A stretch of 34,042 nucleotides of DNA from Bradyrhizobium oropedii (GTDB lineage Bacteria; Pseudomonadota; Alphaproteobacteria; Rhizobiales; Xanthobacteraceae): contig NZ_JACMYO010000086.1 of assembly GCF_020889685.1 (NCBI RefSeq), positions 1-34,042 on the forward strand. The letters run 5' to 3'. The translations under genes were made by a program, and so were the position numbers. This document shows positions 24,770 to 33,460 of the stretch, one piece after another. Numbering within the stretch: the stretch's first letter is position 1; each line of letters opens with the position of its first letter. The notes under the pieces were generated by a model. The model was given only the letters and a program-made list of their open reading frames with translations. It was not told the origin of the DNA and made no database searches.

Positions 24770-24789
24770 ATCAGGCACTTCGTCTGATT
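24769..24789. terminator. Possible hairpin between convergent rlpA and hydrolase genes
   Basis: AATCAG (24769-24774) pairs with CTGATT (24784-24789) around a nine-base loop in the 20-base gap between two convergent genes, overlapping both stop codons. It is short and lacks a T-run, so it is a weak candidate for a bidirectional terminator. Confidence 0.25.
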
Positions 24790-25723
24790 ATTTCAGAAAC
24801 GCGATCAGCGCCGCGTTGACCTCCTCGGGGCGCTCCTGCTGGATCCAGTGACCGGCGCCCTCGATGATCAGCTTCTGCCGCAGGTTCGGCAGCACGCGTT
24901 CCATGTCCGCGACCCGCTTGACGCCGATCAGGCCGGTAATCACCGAATCGTTCGAGCCGGCGACGAACAGCGAGGGCTGACGGATCTGCGCGTCCTGCCA
25001 TGGCGCCGTCAGCTCCCAATTGCGATCGAGGTTGCGGTACCAGTTCAAGCCACCCCGGAAACCGGACTGCCGGTAGCCCTCGGCGAATTCGGCGATGTCG
25101 GCTTCGGTGATCCAGGTCGGCAGCGGCATCCCGGTCGGCAACTTGCCGAGAAAGCCCTTGGTCTCGTCAACGAACATCGAGTTCGGATCGGAGACGCCGC
25201 GGCCCAGCACCAGCCGCATGGTGTGGGCGATGTCTCGCTCGAACTCCGCCTCGGCGATACCGGGCGGCTGGAAGTACTGCCAATAGAAATTGGTGATGCC
25301 GCTCTCGCGCAGGGTCTCGAGCGGACGCCCGCGGCCGCGGAACGGTGGCGGCACGCTGAGGCCGGCGACCTTGGTGAAGATATCAGGTCGGAACAGGGCT
25401 GCATGCCAGGCGACCGGCGCGCCCCAATCATGACCGACGATCATCGCCTGCGTCTCGCCGAGCGCAGCCACCAGCGCGACCATGTCGCCGACAGTATCGA
25501 AGATCGTGTAGGCGCCGACGTCAGCCGGTGCGCCGGTCCGGCCGAAGCCGCGCATATCTGGGGCTACGACCCGAAAGCCTGCCGCGGCCAGCGCGGCGAT
25601 CTGGTGCCGCCATGAGTAGGACAGTTCCGGCCAGCCGTGACAGAGCACGACCAATGGTCCTTGGCCGGCCTCGCGCACGAACATGTCGATGCCGTTGGCT
25701 GAGATGGTGCGGGAGGATGACAT
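24788..25723 (-). CDS. Alpha/beta hydrolase, epoxide-hydrolase type
   Basis: A 311-residue soluble hydrolase. The oxyanion-hole motif CHGWPELSYSWRHQI is at about 28-42, the nucleophile elbow VGHDWGAP at about 96-103 (Asp99), and the end has the acid loop SLFVAGSNDSVI and catalytic His in EGAGHWIQQERPEEV. Asp as nucleophile with HGWPE is typical of epoxide hydrolases and haloalkane dehalogenases; the cap region with NFYWQYFQPPG fits the former better. The longer frame starts at 25819, but ATG 25723 begins MSSSRTISANGIDMFVREAG, the normal start, with an AAGGCGGA stretch upstream. Substrate unknown. Divergent from dacA. Confidence 0.88.
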   Translation of the reverse strand: MSSSRTISANGIDMFVREAGQGPLVVLCHGWPELSYSWRHQIAALAAAGFRVVAPDMRGFGRTGAPADVGAYTIFDTVGDMVALVAALGETQAMIVGHDWGAPVAWHAALFRPDIFTKVAGLSVPPPFRGRGRPLETLRESGITNFYWQYFQPPGIAEAEFERDIAHTMRLVLGRGVSDPNSMFVDETKGFLGKLPTGMPLPTWITEADIAEFAEGYRQSGFRGGLNWYRNLDRNWELTAPWQDAQIRQPSLFVAGSNDSVITGLIGVKRVADMERVLPNLRQKLIIEGAGHWIQQERPEEVNAALIAFLK

Positions 25724-25885
25724 TCGCGTTTCCGCCTTGTTTGCCGGTTCTGCTGTCGTTAGCTGGTTCCGACGATACGGACGTTCAACGCAGGCGGCAA
25801 TCCAGCCGGCCGTGCACAAGCGCAGAAACCTCAGTTGTTTGCGATACTTCCAGCTGTTAGAACGCAGTCTTTCAGGACATCGCCG

Positions 25886-27136
25886 ATGGCAGCCCCGACC
25901 GCAGTTCCCCGCACGTTGTCAGCTCGCGCCGGGCGCGGCCTGATCGCGGCCGCCGTCGCGCTTGCGATCGGCTGCGGCGGGGTGGTCTACGCCGCCAACA
26001 ACAGCGTTCAGGGCGCCAAGAAGGAAGAGGGCGGGTTCGACGGCGATGCGCCGACCGCGATCCTGGTCGAGGCCAGTAGCGGCAGCGTGCTGTTCGAGAA
26101 GAACGCCGACGAGCTGCGCGCCCCCTCCAGCATGATGAAGCTGATGACGGCCGAGGTGGTGTTCGACGCCATCAAGAAGGGCGACATCAAGCTCACTGAC
26201 GAGTACCGGATCAGCGAGAACGCCTGGCGGCGCGGCGGGGCACCGTCCGGCACCTCGACGATGTTCGCGGCGATCAACAGCAAGGTCTCGGTCGACGACC
26301 TCCTGCACGGTGCGATCATCCCGAGCGGCAACGACGCCTGCATCGCGCTCGCCGAAGGCATTGCCGGCAACGAGCATACGTTCGCGACCGACTTCATGAC
26401 CAAGCGCGCCCGCGAGCTCGGCATGACGAAGTCGACCTTCGGCAATTCCAACGGGCTGCCGGACCCCACCAACAAGATGACGGTGCGGGAACTCGCAGTG
26501 CTGGCGCGCCACATCATCCTGGCCTATCCCGACAGGTACAAGCTGTTCGGCGAGAAGGAATTCACCTGGAACAAGATCCGTCAGCAGAACCGCAATCCGC
26601 TGCTGAACGCCTTGCCCGGCGCCGACGGCCTGAAGACCGGCTACACCAAGGAAGGCGGCTACGGCATGGTCGGCTCGGCCGTGCAGAACGACACGCGGCT
26701 GATCGTCGTGGTCAACGGCCTCGAGGATTCCGAGGACCGCGCGACTGAAGCCAAGAAGATGCTGGAATGGGGATTCCGCAGCTTCGAGACCCGGATCCTG
26801 ATCGCAGCCAACCAGCCCGTCGGCTACGCCCGGGTGTTCGGTGGCGAGAGCCGATCGGTCAAGCTCGTGAGTCCCGATCCGATCAAGGTGATGGTGTCGA
26901 AGAACGGCAACGACAAGCTGCTGGCGCGCGTCATCTATAGCGGCCCGGTCAAGGCGCCGATCAGCGCCGGCCAGCAGATCGGCGTGGTGCGGGTGTGGCG
27001 CGGCGCCAATGTCGCGATGGAGGCTCCGGTCTTCGCCGCCGACGCTGTCGGCACGGGATCGACGATGCGCCGTGCGCTCGACGGCGCCCAGGAGTTGGTC
27101 ATCGGAATGTTCCGCGCAGGAGTCGAGAAGCTCTGA
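25886..27136 (+). CDS. dacA: D-alanyl-D-alanine carboxypeptidase (PBP5/6 type)
   Basis: A 416-residue penicillin-binding protein that trims the terminal D-Ala from peptidoglycan stem peptides. Signal peptide at about 18-37 (GLIAAAVALAIGCGGVVYA). The three active-site motifs are SMMK (Ser82-Lys85), SGN (147-149) and KTG (250-252), all intact. A C-terminal beta-rich PBP5-type domain follows (about 310-400). The frame is open from a TTG at 25835; ATG 25886 is preferred because it directly precedes a normal signal peptide and has AGGA upstream. tmk starts one base after its stop, and holB, metG and tatD follow closely. Confidence 0.93.
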   Translation: MAAPTAVPRTLSARAGRGLIAAAVALAIGCGGVVYAANNSVQGAKKEEGGFDGDAPTAILVEASSGSVLFEKNADELRAPSSMMKLMTAEVVFDAIKKGDIKLTDEYRISENAWRRGGAPSGTSTMFAAINSKVSVDDLLHGAIIPSGNDACIALAEGIAGNEHTFATDFMTKRARELGMTKSTFGNSNGLPDPTNKMTVRELAVLARHIILAYPDRYKLFGEKEFTWNKIRQQNRNPLLNALPGADGLKTGYTKEGGYGMVGSAVQNDTRLIVVVNGLEDSEDRATEAKKMLEWGFRSFETRILIAANQPVGYARVFGGESRSVKLVSPDPIKVMVSKNGNDKLLARVIYSGPVKAPISAGQQIGVVRVWRGANVAMEAPVFAADAVGTGSTMRRALDGAQELVIGMFRAGVEKL

Positions 27137-27137
27137 C

Positions 27138-27824
27138 ATGGCGGAAGCAGCAGTCCAACGGCCGAGCTTGCGCGGGCGCTTCATCACCTTTGAGGGCGGC
27201 GAAGGATCGGGGAAATCGACCCATATCCGCAAGCTCGCCGAACGGCTCGATGTCGCCAAGCTGCGCGTGATCGTGACCCGTGAGCCCGGTGGTTCGCCGG
27301 GGGCGGAGATCATCCGTCACCTCGTGCTGTCGGGGATGGGCAAGCTGCTGGGGCCGGAGGCCGAGACGCTGTTGTTCGCCGCCGCGCGCGATGACCATGT
27401 CCGCACTGTGATCCAACCGGCGCTCAACCAGGGCATCTGGGTGCTGTGCGATCGCTTCTTCGATTCCACGCGCGCCTATCAGGGCCAGCTCGGGCAGGTG
27501 CCGCCGGCGCTCGTCAATGCCATGCAGCGCGTGACCATCGGCGATCTCAAGCCCGATTTGACCTTCATCCTCGACGTGCCGGTCGAGGTCGGCCTGCAAC
27601 GCGCCGCCGCGCGCCGCGGCAACGCCACGGCCGATCGCTTCGAGGCCGAGGGCATCAAGTTCCATCAGGATTTGCGTGACGCGTATCGCCGGATCGCGGC
27701 GGAAGACCCGGAGCGCTGCGTGCTGATCGACGCCACGGCCGACCCCGACACGGTCGCGGCCAGGATATGGTCCGCACTGCGCGAACATCTGCGCGCAACG
27801 CTCGCGGCGGACACTCCCGCATGA
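27138..27824 (+). CDS. tmk: Thymidylate kinase
   Basis: A 228-residue kinase that phosphorylates dTMP to dTDP for DNA synthesis. P-loop GGEGSGKSTH at about 20-29, the dTMP-binding TREPGGSPGAE at about 51-61, the DRFFDSTRAYQG motif (about 113-124) and a lid RRGNATADRFE (about 161-171). Length is normal. ATG 27138 comes one base after the dacA stop; the frame is open further upstream, but that is inside dacA. The stop overlaps the start of holB by ATGA (27821-27824), so the pair is likely translated together. Confidence 0.96.
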   Translation: MAEAAVQRPSLRGRFITFEGGEGSGKSTHIRKLAERLDVAKLRVIVTREPGGSPGAEIIRHLVLSGMGKLLGPEAETLLFAAARDDHVRTVIQPALNQGIWVLCDRFFDSTRAYQGQLGQVPPALVNAMQRVTIGDLKPDLTFILDVPVEVGLQRAAARRGNATADRFEAEGIKFHQDLRDAYRRIAAEDPERCVLIDATADPDTVAARIWSALREHLRATLAADTPA

Positions 27825-28861
27825 GCCCGCGCAAGGTCGAACAGGAGAGCCCCGCTCGCCACCCGCGCGAAACGCCCGATCTGTTCGGGCATCGCGAGGC
27901 GGAGGCCACCTTGCTCGATGCCTATCGCAGCGGGCGGATTCCGCACGCCTGGCTGATCGGCGGCGCGCAGGGCATCGGCAAGGCGACGCTGGCCTACCGC
28001 ATGGCGCGGTTCGTGCTCGCGTTCCGCAATCCGAAATCGTCTCAGGTTCAGGCGGCGCCGACGTTGCGGGTCGATCCGTCCGATCCGGTGGCCCGTCAGA
28101 TCACGGCGGGCGCCCATGGCGGGCTGCTGGTGCTGGAGCGCGGCCTCAACGATCGCGGCGTGATGCGCACCGTGATCACGGTCGACGAGACCCGCGAGAC
28201 GATCTCGTTCTTCGGCTCGACCGCAGCGGTCGACGGCTGGCGCGTCTGCATTGTCGACACGGTCGATGAGCTCAATCCCAATGCCGCGAACGCGCTGCTG
28301 AAAATCCTCGAGGAGCCGCCGCAGCAGTCGCTGTTCCTGCTGGTCAGCCACGCGCCGTCACGGGTGCTGCCGACCATCCTGTCCCGTTGTCGCAAACTGC
28401 TGCTGCGACCGCTGGAGACGGGCGACGTGGTGCGCGCAGCCGCGGCCGCAACCGATATCGACGCTGAAGATCCGGCGCTCCTGGAAGCCGCGGCAGCCTC
28501 CGAAGGCAGCGTCTGGCGGGCATTGTCGCTGCTCGGTGGCGACGCGCTGAAGCTACAGCAGCGCACGGCCGCGCTGCTCGCGACGTTGCCGAACGTCGAT
28601 CCGCGCGAGCTGCATGCGCTGGGCGACGCGCTCGGCACCAGCGACCGCGTCGCGCTCGCCGCCTTCATCGACGGCATCGATCGCTGGATGAGCGAGCGCA
28701 TGCGCACCGGCGATGCCAATGCCAATCTGCCGCGCCTTGCACGGCTGGCGGAGGTATGGGAAAAGATCGTCCGCGCCGCGCGCGATACCGAAGCCTACAA
28801 TCTGGAGCGCAAGCCGCTGGTTTTCTCGGTGTTTTCGATGCTCGCGGACGCGACCCGATAG
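27821..28861 (+). CDS. holB: DNA polymerase III subunit delta'
   Basis: A 346-residue clamp-loader subunit. The AAA+ fold starts with LFGHREAEATLLDAY and HAWLIGGAQGIGKATLAYRM (P-loop about 47-55), followed by VDTVDELNPNAANALLKILEEPP and the LLVSHAPSRVLPTILSRCRKL sensor helix with SRC in place. No zinc-binding cysteines are seen near 60-80, unlike E. coli delta'. It loads the beta clamp onto DNA with delta and tau/gamma. ATG 27821 is chosen for its 4-base overlap with tmk, although the frame is open back to 27767. The tmk-holB pair is conserved in this class of bacteria. Confidence 0.94.
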   Translation: MSPRKVEQESPARHPRETPDLFGHREAEATLLDAYRSGRIPHAWLIGGAQGIGKATLAYRMARFVLAFRNPKSSQVQAAPTLRVDPSDPVARQITAGAHGGLLVLERGLNDRGVMRTVITVDETRETISFFGSTAAVDGWRVCIVDTVDELNPNAANALLKILEEPPQQSLFLLVSHAPSRVLPTILSRCRKLLLRPLETGDVVRAAAAATDIDAEDPALLEAAAASEGSVWRALSLLGGDALKLQQRTAALLATLPNVDPRELHALGDALGTSDRVALAAFIDGIDRWMSERMRTGDANANLPRLARLAEVWEKIVRAARDTEAYNLERKPLVFSVFSMLADATR

Positions 28862-28931
28862 ACGCCAAGTCTGAAAACACCTCTGCTTGACAACACTCCC
28901 GACAATCTCGTTTCGATCTGCAAAGGATTCC

Positions 28932-30941
28932 GTGGTGGCGACCGCTAAGAAGAAATTGTCGAAGAAAGCGAAGAAGACGAAGAAGGCATCGCCCGCTCGC
29001 GCGACCCGGAAGGCCGCGGCGAAGTCGCGCACGGCCAAGAAGGGCGGGCGCGTCACCAAGACGGTGAAGAAGGCCGTCAAGGCCAAGACTGGAGCCAAGA
29101 AGTCGGGAGCCAAGAAGTCGGCAGCGAAGAAAGCTGCCAAAAAGACCGTGAAGAAGGCTACGAAGAAGACGGCCAAGAAAACGGTCAAGAAAACGGTCAA
29201 GAAAGCTGCTGCGAAGGCCACCAAGGCTGCGCCGAGGAAGGCAGCCGCAGCGGCCGTCGCACCGGTTGCAAAGAAGCCCGCTCTGCCGAAGGCTCCGGCT
29301 GCCGAGAAGGCGCCGAGACCGGCAGCGGTTCGCGCGCCGAAGCCGCCCAGGCCCGCAGCTGCGGCTCCTGTATCTGCGCCCGTCAGGGCCGCCGCCGCAG
29401 ACCGCGGCAACGTCTACTACATCACGACCGCGATCGCCTATCCGAACGGCCAGCCGCATATCGGTCACGCCTATGAGGCGATCGCGACCGATGCGTTGGC
29501 GCGCTTCCAGCGGCTCGACGGCAAGGATGTGTTCTTCCTGACCGGCACCGACGAGCACGGCCAGAAGATGATCCAGACCGCGCAGGGCGAGGGGATGACG
29601 CCGCACGAACTCGCCACCCGCAACGCCGCGCGGTTCAAGGAGATGGACGAGCGGCTCAACGTCTCGTTCGACCGTTTCATCCGCACCTCGGAGCCCGCGC
29701 ACCACAAGTCGGTGCAGGAAATCTGGCGCCGCATGCAGGACAATGGCGATATCTACATCGACGCCTATGCCGGCTGGTACTCGGTGCGCGACGAGGCCTA
29801 TTACGCCGAGGATGAGACCACAGTCGGCGACGACAACGTCCGCCGCGGCCCGCAGGGCACGCCGGTCGAGTGGGTCGAGGAGAAGAGCTATTTCTTCAAG
29901 CTCTCGGCCTATCAGGACAAGCTCCTGCATCTCTACGAGAGCCAGCCCGATTTCATCGGCCCGGACTCGCGGCGCAACGAGGTGATGAGCTTCGTGCGGG
30001 GCGGGCTGAAAGACCTCTCGATCTCGCGCACCACGTTCGACTGGGGCGTCAAGGTGCCCGATGATCCAGAGCACGTGATGTATGTCTGGGTCGACGCGCT
30101 GACCAACTACATCACCGGTGTCGGTTATCCCGACGAAAACGACGCGCGCTGGCGCTACTGGCCGGCCGACGTGCACATCATCGGCAAGGACATCATCCGC
30201 TTTCACGCGGTGTACTGGCCGGCCTTCCTGATGTCGGCCGGCATCCCCTTGCAGAGGCGGGTCTATGCCCACGGCTTCCTGTTCAACAGGGGCGAGAAGA
30301 TGTCGAAGTCGGTCGGCAACGTGGTCGATCCCTTCAATCTGGCCAACCAGTATGGCGTCGACCAGGTGCGCTACTTCTTCCTGCGCGAGGTGCCGTTCGG
30401 GCAGGACGGCAACTACAACCACGAGGCCATCGTCGCGCGCATCAATGCCGACCTCGCCAATGATTTCGGTAATCTGGCGCAGCGCTCGCTGTCGATGATC
30501 GCCAAGCAACTTGGCGGCGTGCTGCCGGAGCCCGGCGAGTTCAGCGACAACGACAAGGCGATCCTGGCGCAGGCCGACGCCATGCTCGAGACGTCGCGGA
30601 CCGCGATGGCCACGCAGCAGATCCATCAATGGCTCAACACGGTTTGGGCCGTCGTCGCCGAAGCCAACCGTTATTTCGCGGGCGAGGCGCCGTGGGCCTT
30701 GGCCAAGACCGATCCGGCGCGCCAGAAGACGGTGCTCTATGTCACCGCCGAAGTCGTGCGGCAGATCGCGATCATGGCGCAGGCCGTGATGCCCGAGTCC
30801 TGTGGCAAGATGCTCGACAGCCTCGGCATATCAGCGGATGCCCGCAACTTCACGGCGATCGCGGAGCGGATCAAGCCGGGCACGGTTCTGCCGGCGCCGG
30901 TTGGCGTGTTTCCACGTTACGTGGAACCGAAGACCGAATGA
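28932..30941 (+). CDS. metG: Methionyl-tRNA synthetase with histone-H1-like N-terminal extension
   Basis: A 669-residue protein. Residues about 1-156 are a Lys/Ala/Thr-rich tail with repeats of the KKTVKK and KKAAAK type, followed by a Pro/Ala linker. The synthetase core (about 157-669) has HIGH as PHIGHAY (about 175-181), TGTDEHGQKM and KMSKS (456-460) in GEKMSKSVGNV, with the anticodon-binding helices after it. The connective peptide lacks zinc-binding cysteines. The core attaches methionine to its tRNA. The start is uncertain: GTG 28932 and GTG 28935 both follow AAAGGA, and a TTG at 28887 is also in frame. tatD follows with an ATGA overlap. The tail is unusual; see the findings. Confidence 0.93.
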   Translation: MVATAKKKLSKKAKKTKKASPARATRKAAAKSRTAKKGGRVTKTVKKAVKAKTGAKKSGAKKSAAKKAAKKTVKKATKKTAKKTVKKTVKKAAAKATKAAPRKAAAAAVAPVAKKPALPKAPAAEKAPRPAAVRAPKPPRPAAAAPVSAPVRAAAADRGNVYYITTAIAYPNGQPHIGHAYEAIATDALARFQRLDGKDVFFLTGTDEHGQKMIQTAQGEGMTPHELATRNAARFKEMDERLNVSFDRFIRTSEPAHHKSVQEIWRRMQDNGDIYIDAYAGWYSVRDEAYYAEDETTVGDDNVRRGPQGTPVEWVEEKSYFFKLSAYQDKLLHLYESQPDFIGPDSRRNEVMSFVRGGLKDLSISRTTFDWGVKVPDDPEHVMYVWVDALTNYITGVGYPDENDARWRYWPADVHIIGKDIIRFHAVYWPAFLMSAGIPLQRRVYAHGFLFNRGEKMSKSVGNVVDPFNLANQYGVDQVRYFFLREVPFGQDGNYNHEAIVARINADLANDFGNLAQRSLSMIAKQLGGVLPEPGEFSDNDKAILAQADAMLETSRTAMATQQIHQWLNTVWAVVAEANRYFAGEAPWALAKTDPARQKTVLYVTAEVVRQIAIMAQAVMPESCGKMLDSLGISADARNFTAIAERIKPGTVLPAPVGVFPRYVEPKTE

Positions 30942-31747
30942 GCGGTTCGAAATTCATGCTGGTCGACAGTCACTGCCATCTGGATTTTCCTGACTTCGCC
31001 GACGAGCTCGACGGGATCGTCGGACGCGCCGAAGCGGCCGGTATCGGCCGCATGGTCACGATCTCGACCCGCGTAAGGCGACTCGGCGGCCTGCTTGCGA
31101 TCACGGAGCGCTTTCCGGACGTCTATTGTTCGGTCGGCACCCATCCGCATCATGCCGACGAAGAGGACGGCATCACGGCCAGCGAATTGATCGAGCTGAC
31201 CAGGCATCCGAAGGTCGTGGCGCTCGGCGAGGCCGGGCTCGACTACTTCTATGAGCATGGTTCGCGCGAAGCGCAGGAGCGCGGCTTTCGCGCGCACATC
31301 GCGGCTGCCCGCGAAACCGGCTTGCCGCTCGTCATCCATACCAGGGAGGCCGACGAGGATTGCGGCCGCATCCTGGAGGACGAGGTCGCGAAGGGCCCGT
31401 TCAAGGCGGTCCTGCACTGCTACACCGGCGGACGCGAGCTCGCGATGAAGGCAATCGCGCTCGGGCTGTCGATCTCGTTCACGGGCATCCTGACTTTCAA
31501 GAAGTCCGAAGCGCTGCGCGCGTTGGCCGCCGAGCTGCCGGCCGACCGCATCATGGTCGAGACCGATGCGCCGTATCTTGCGCCCGGCAAATTCCGCGGC
31601 AAGCGCAACGAGCCGTCCTACGTCGTCGAGGTCGCCAAGGTGCTCGCCGAAACCCGCGGCGTCTCGCTGGAGGAGATCTCGCGGCAGACCACCGAAAACT
31701 TCTTCCGGCTGTTCTCCAAGGTGCCGGCGCCGAAGGTTGCTGCATGA
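30938..31747 (+). CDS. tatD: TatD-family metal-dependent DNase
   Basis: A 269-residue TIM-barrel hydrolase. DSHCHLDFP at about 10-18 holds the first metal His pair; GEAGLDYFYE gives the Glu, LPLVIHTREADED and LHCYTGG give further His, and VETDAPYLAP gives the Asp. All metal ligands of the family are visible. TatD enzymes are 3'-5' nucleases acting on DNA and RNA ends. ATG 30938 overlaps the metG stop as ATGA, and its own stop overlaps the next gene the same way (31744-31747). This metG-tatD-MBL set is common in alphaproteobacteria. Confidence 0.93.
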   Translation: MSGSKFMLVDSHCHLDFPDFADELDGIVGRAEAAGIGRMVTISTRVRRLGGLLAITERFPDVYCSVGTHPHHADEEDGITASELIELTRHPKVVALGEAGLDYFYEHGSREAQERGFRAHIAAARETGLPLVIHTREADEDCGRILEDEVAKGPFKAVLHCYTGGRELAMKAIALGLSISFTGILTFKKSEALRALAAELPADRIMVETDAPYLAPGKFRGKRNEPSYVVEVAKVLAETRGVSLEEISRQTTENFFRLFSKVPAPKVAA

Positions 31748-32550
31748 CGCTGACACTGACCATCCTGGGCTGCGGCTCATCCGCCGGCGTGCCGCGCCCG
31801 GCGCTCGGCTGGGGCGCCTGCGATCCGAACAATCCCAAAAACCGTCGCCGCCGCTGCTCGATCATGGCCGAGCGCACCATGGAGCACGGCACCACGCGGG
31901 TCGTGATCGATACGGCGCCCGACCTGCGTGAGCAGCTGATCGACGGCAATGTCGAGCATATCGACGCGGTGTTCCTGACCCATGAGCATGCCGATCAGAC
32001 TCACGGGATCGACGATCTGCGTTCCGTCGTGCTGCACCAGCGCCGTCGCATCCCGGTCTACTTCAACCAGTCGACCGCCAAGGACATCATGGCGCGGTTC
32101 TCCTATTGCTTCATTTCGCCGGAGGGCAGCGACTATCCGCCGATCCTGACCCGGCATTCGATCGAGGCGGGCGAGAGCCACACCGTCACAGGGAAGGGCG
32201 GTCCGCTGAAGCTCGAGGCCTTCCTGGTGCTGCATGGCCGGATTCCCGCGCTCGGCTACCGCATCGGCGACGCCGCCTACACGCCCGATCTGCACGACAT
32301 TCCCAAGGAGAGTTGGCCGGCGCTTGAGGGCCTCGATCTCTGGATCGTCGACGGCTTGCGCTATGCGCCGCATCCCAGCCATTTCAGCGTCGCCGATGCG
32401 CTGTCATGGATCGAACGCTTCAAGCCGAAGCGTGCGGTCATCACCAACATGCACTCCGACCTCGACTACGAGGTGCTGCGGCAGAGCCTGCCGGCCGGCG
32501 TGATCCCGGCCTATGACGGCATGCGGCTGACGCTCGATCGGGTAGGCTGA
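31744..32550 (+). CDS. MBL-fold metal hydrolase, PhnP-like
   Basis: A 268-residue metallo-beta-lactamase-fold enzyme. The N-terminus TLTILGCGSSAGVPRP and the metal motif THEHADQTHG (His80, His82, Asp84, and His87 in place) are typical of the PhnP/RNase Z side of the family; later ligands are LHGR and HPSHFS with TNMHSDLDY near the end. It probably hydrolyses a cyclic phosphate or phosphodiester, but the substrate is not known. There is no phn operon nearby, so a phosphonate role is not supported. Translationally coupled to tatD by ATGA. Its stop at 32550 ends the gene cluster. Confidence 0.9.
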   Translation: MTLTLTILGCGSSAGVPRPALGWGACDPNNPKNRRRRCSIMAERTMEHGTTRVVIDTAPDLREQLIDGNVEHIDAVFLTHEHADQTHGIDDLRSVVLHQRRRIPVYFNQSTAKDIMARFSYCFISPEGSDYPPILTRHSIEAGESHTVTGKGGPLKLEAFLVLHGRIPALGYRIGDAAYTPDLHDIPKESWPALEGLDLWIVDGLRYAPHPSHFSVADALSWIERFKPKRAVITNMHSDLDYEVLRQSLPAGVIPAYDGMRLTLDRVG

Positions 32551-32592
32551 AGCTTAAATCGTGCGGAGCTAGTCGAACCCACGCGTCTACCA

Positions 32593-32614
32593 GGCGCGCG
32601 CGGTTCCACGCGCC
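32593..32614 (+). terminator. Hairpin after the metG-tatD-MBL cluster
   Basis: GGCGCG (32593-32598) pairs with CGCGCC (32609-32614) 40 bases after the last stop codon. No T-run follows, so it may be a Rho-type end or an mRNA-stabilising stem. Confidence 0.3.
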
Positions 32615-32644
32615 AAGATGATGGCCAGACATCGCAGTCGGGCA

Positions 32645-32690
32645 TTGACCTTTTGCGCATTGTCGATATCGTTATGATCATAACAATATC
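32645..32690 (+). promoter_or_regulatory. Promoter with MarR-type palindromic operator
   Basis: A -35-like TTGACC (32645-32650) and -10-like TATCGT (32667-32672) are spaced 16 bases. Overlapping the -10 is a perfect 14-bp palindrome GTTATGATCATAAC (32671-32684), which extends with one mismatched pair to 26 bp (32665-32690). GGGAGG (32691-32696) and the nitroreductase ATG follow directly. MarR dimers bind palindromes of this size, and a marR gene is the second gene of the operon, so autorepression is the obvious reading. Confidence 0.65.
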
Positions 32691-32701
32691 GGGAGGCCTC
32701 A

Positions 32702-33460
32702 ATGGCGGAAGCTGTGGCAGCGCAGGATTACACCGACCGCACGCGATATGACGCGCTGATGGACGTCGTGAAGAACCGGCTGACGACCCGGGCATTCGAC
32801 TCCAGCTATGCGATGCCGTTGGAGCATTACGACATGATCCTGGAGGCGGCGCGCCACGCGCCGTCGGGCGCCAATGCGCAGCCCTGGCATTTCATTGCCG
32901 TCACCGATCAGGACCTCAAGAACCGGATCACCGAGTATTTCCGCGAGGAGCAGGTCGCGCGCGCCCGGCTCAAGATGAAGTTTCCGACACCCGATTATCG
33001 CGGCCTCGCGTCGGCCCCCGGCTTCATCGTCGTCGCCAGCGACTTCCGTTGGGTCAAGGCCTTTCCCGTGCTCAATGACCGCTCCGAGCTCGACAAGATG
33101 TACAAGCAGAATGCCGAGCGTATCCTGTTGCAGAGCGTCGCGGCGGCGACGATGTCGGCGCATCTTGCGGCGGCTGCGCTGGGCTATAACGTCTGGTGGG
33201 TGACCGCAATCGGGCAGGAGAAGGCCCAGCAGGCGATGAAGCCGCTGCTCGGCATCCCCGAGGAATTGTCCGTGCTCGACATCATGTGCTTCGGTCCGCC
33301 GGCGAAAACGCCGTACAAGCGCTGGAAGAAGAGCCTCGCCGACATCAGCAACTGTAACAGGTTCGACGCCTCGCACTTCATGACGGAAGCCCAGATCGAC
33401 GAATGGGTTTCGACCACGCGCCACAAGGTGATGTACCGCGATGCCGAGAACGTCGACTAA
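32702..33460 (+). CDS. Nitroreductase-family FMN oxidoreductase
   Basis: A 252-residue flavoenzyme. NRLTTRAFDSSYAMP (about 24-38) and HAPSGANAQPWHFIAV (about 54-69) form the FMN-binding face; AAALGYNVWWVTAIG and GIPEELSVLDIMCFGPPAK fit the C-terminal core. These enzymes reduce nitro groups, quinones or related substrates with NAD(P)H. Start ATG 32702 has GGGAGG five bases upstream. The marR gene overlaps its 3' end by 20 bases, so the enzyme is probably induced by a compound that the regulator senses. The actual substrate cannot be read from sequence. Confidence 0.9.
   Translation: MAEAVAAQDYTDRTRYDALMDVVKNRLTTRAFDSSYAMPLEHYDMILEAARHAPSGANAQPWHFIAVTDQDLKNRITEYFREEQVARARLKMKFPTPDYRGLASAPGFIVVASDFRWVKAFPVLNDRSELDKMYKQNAERILLQSVAAATMSAHLAAAALGYNVWWVTAIGQEKAQQAMKPLLGIPEELSVLDIMCFGPPAKTPYKRWKKSLADISNCNRFDASHFMTEAQIDEWVSTTRHKVMYRDAENVD

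Noticed and set aside
32558..32615. tRNA-like stretch (GGGTTCGAC on the minus strand)
   Set aside because: The T-arm does not pair properly and no acceptor or anticodon stem can be built; only the GC hairpin is kept.
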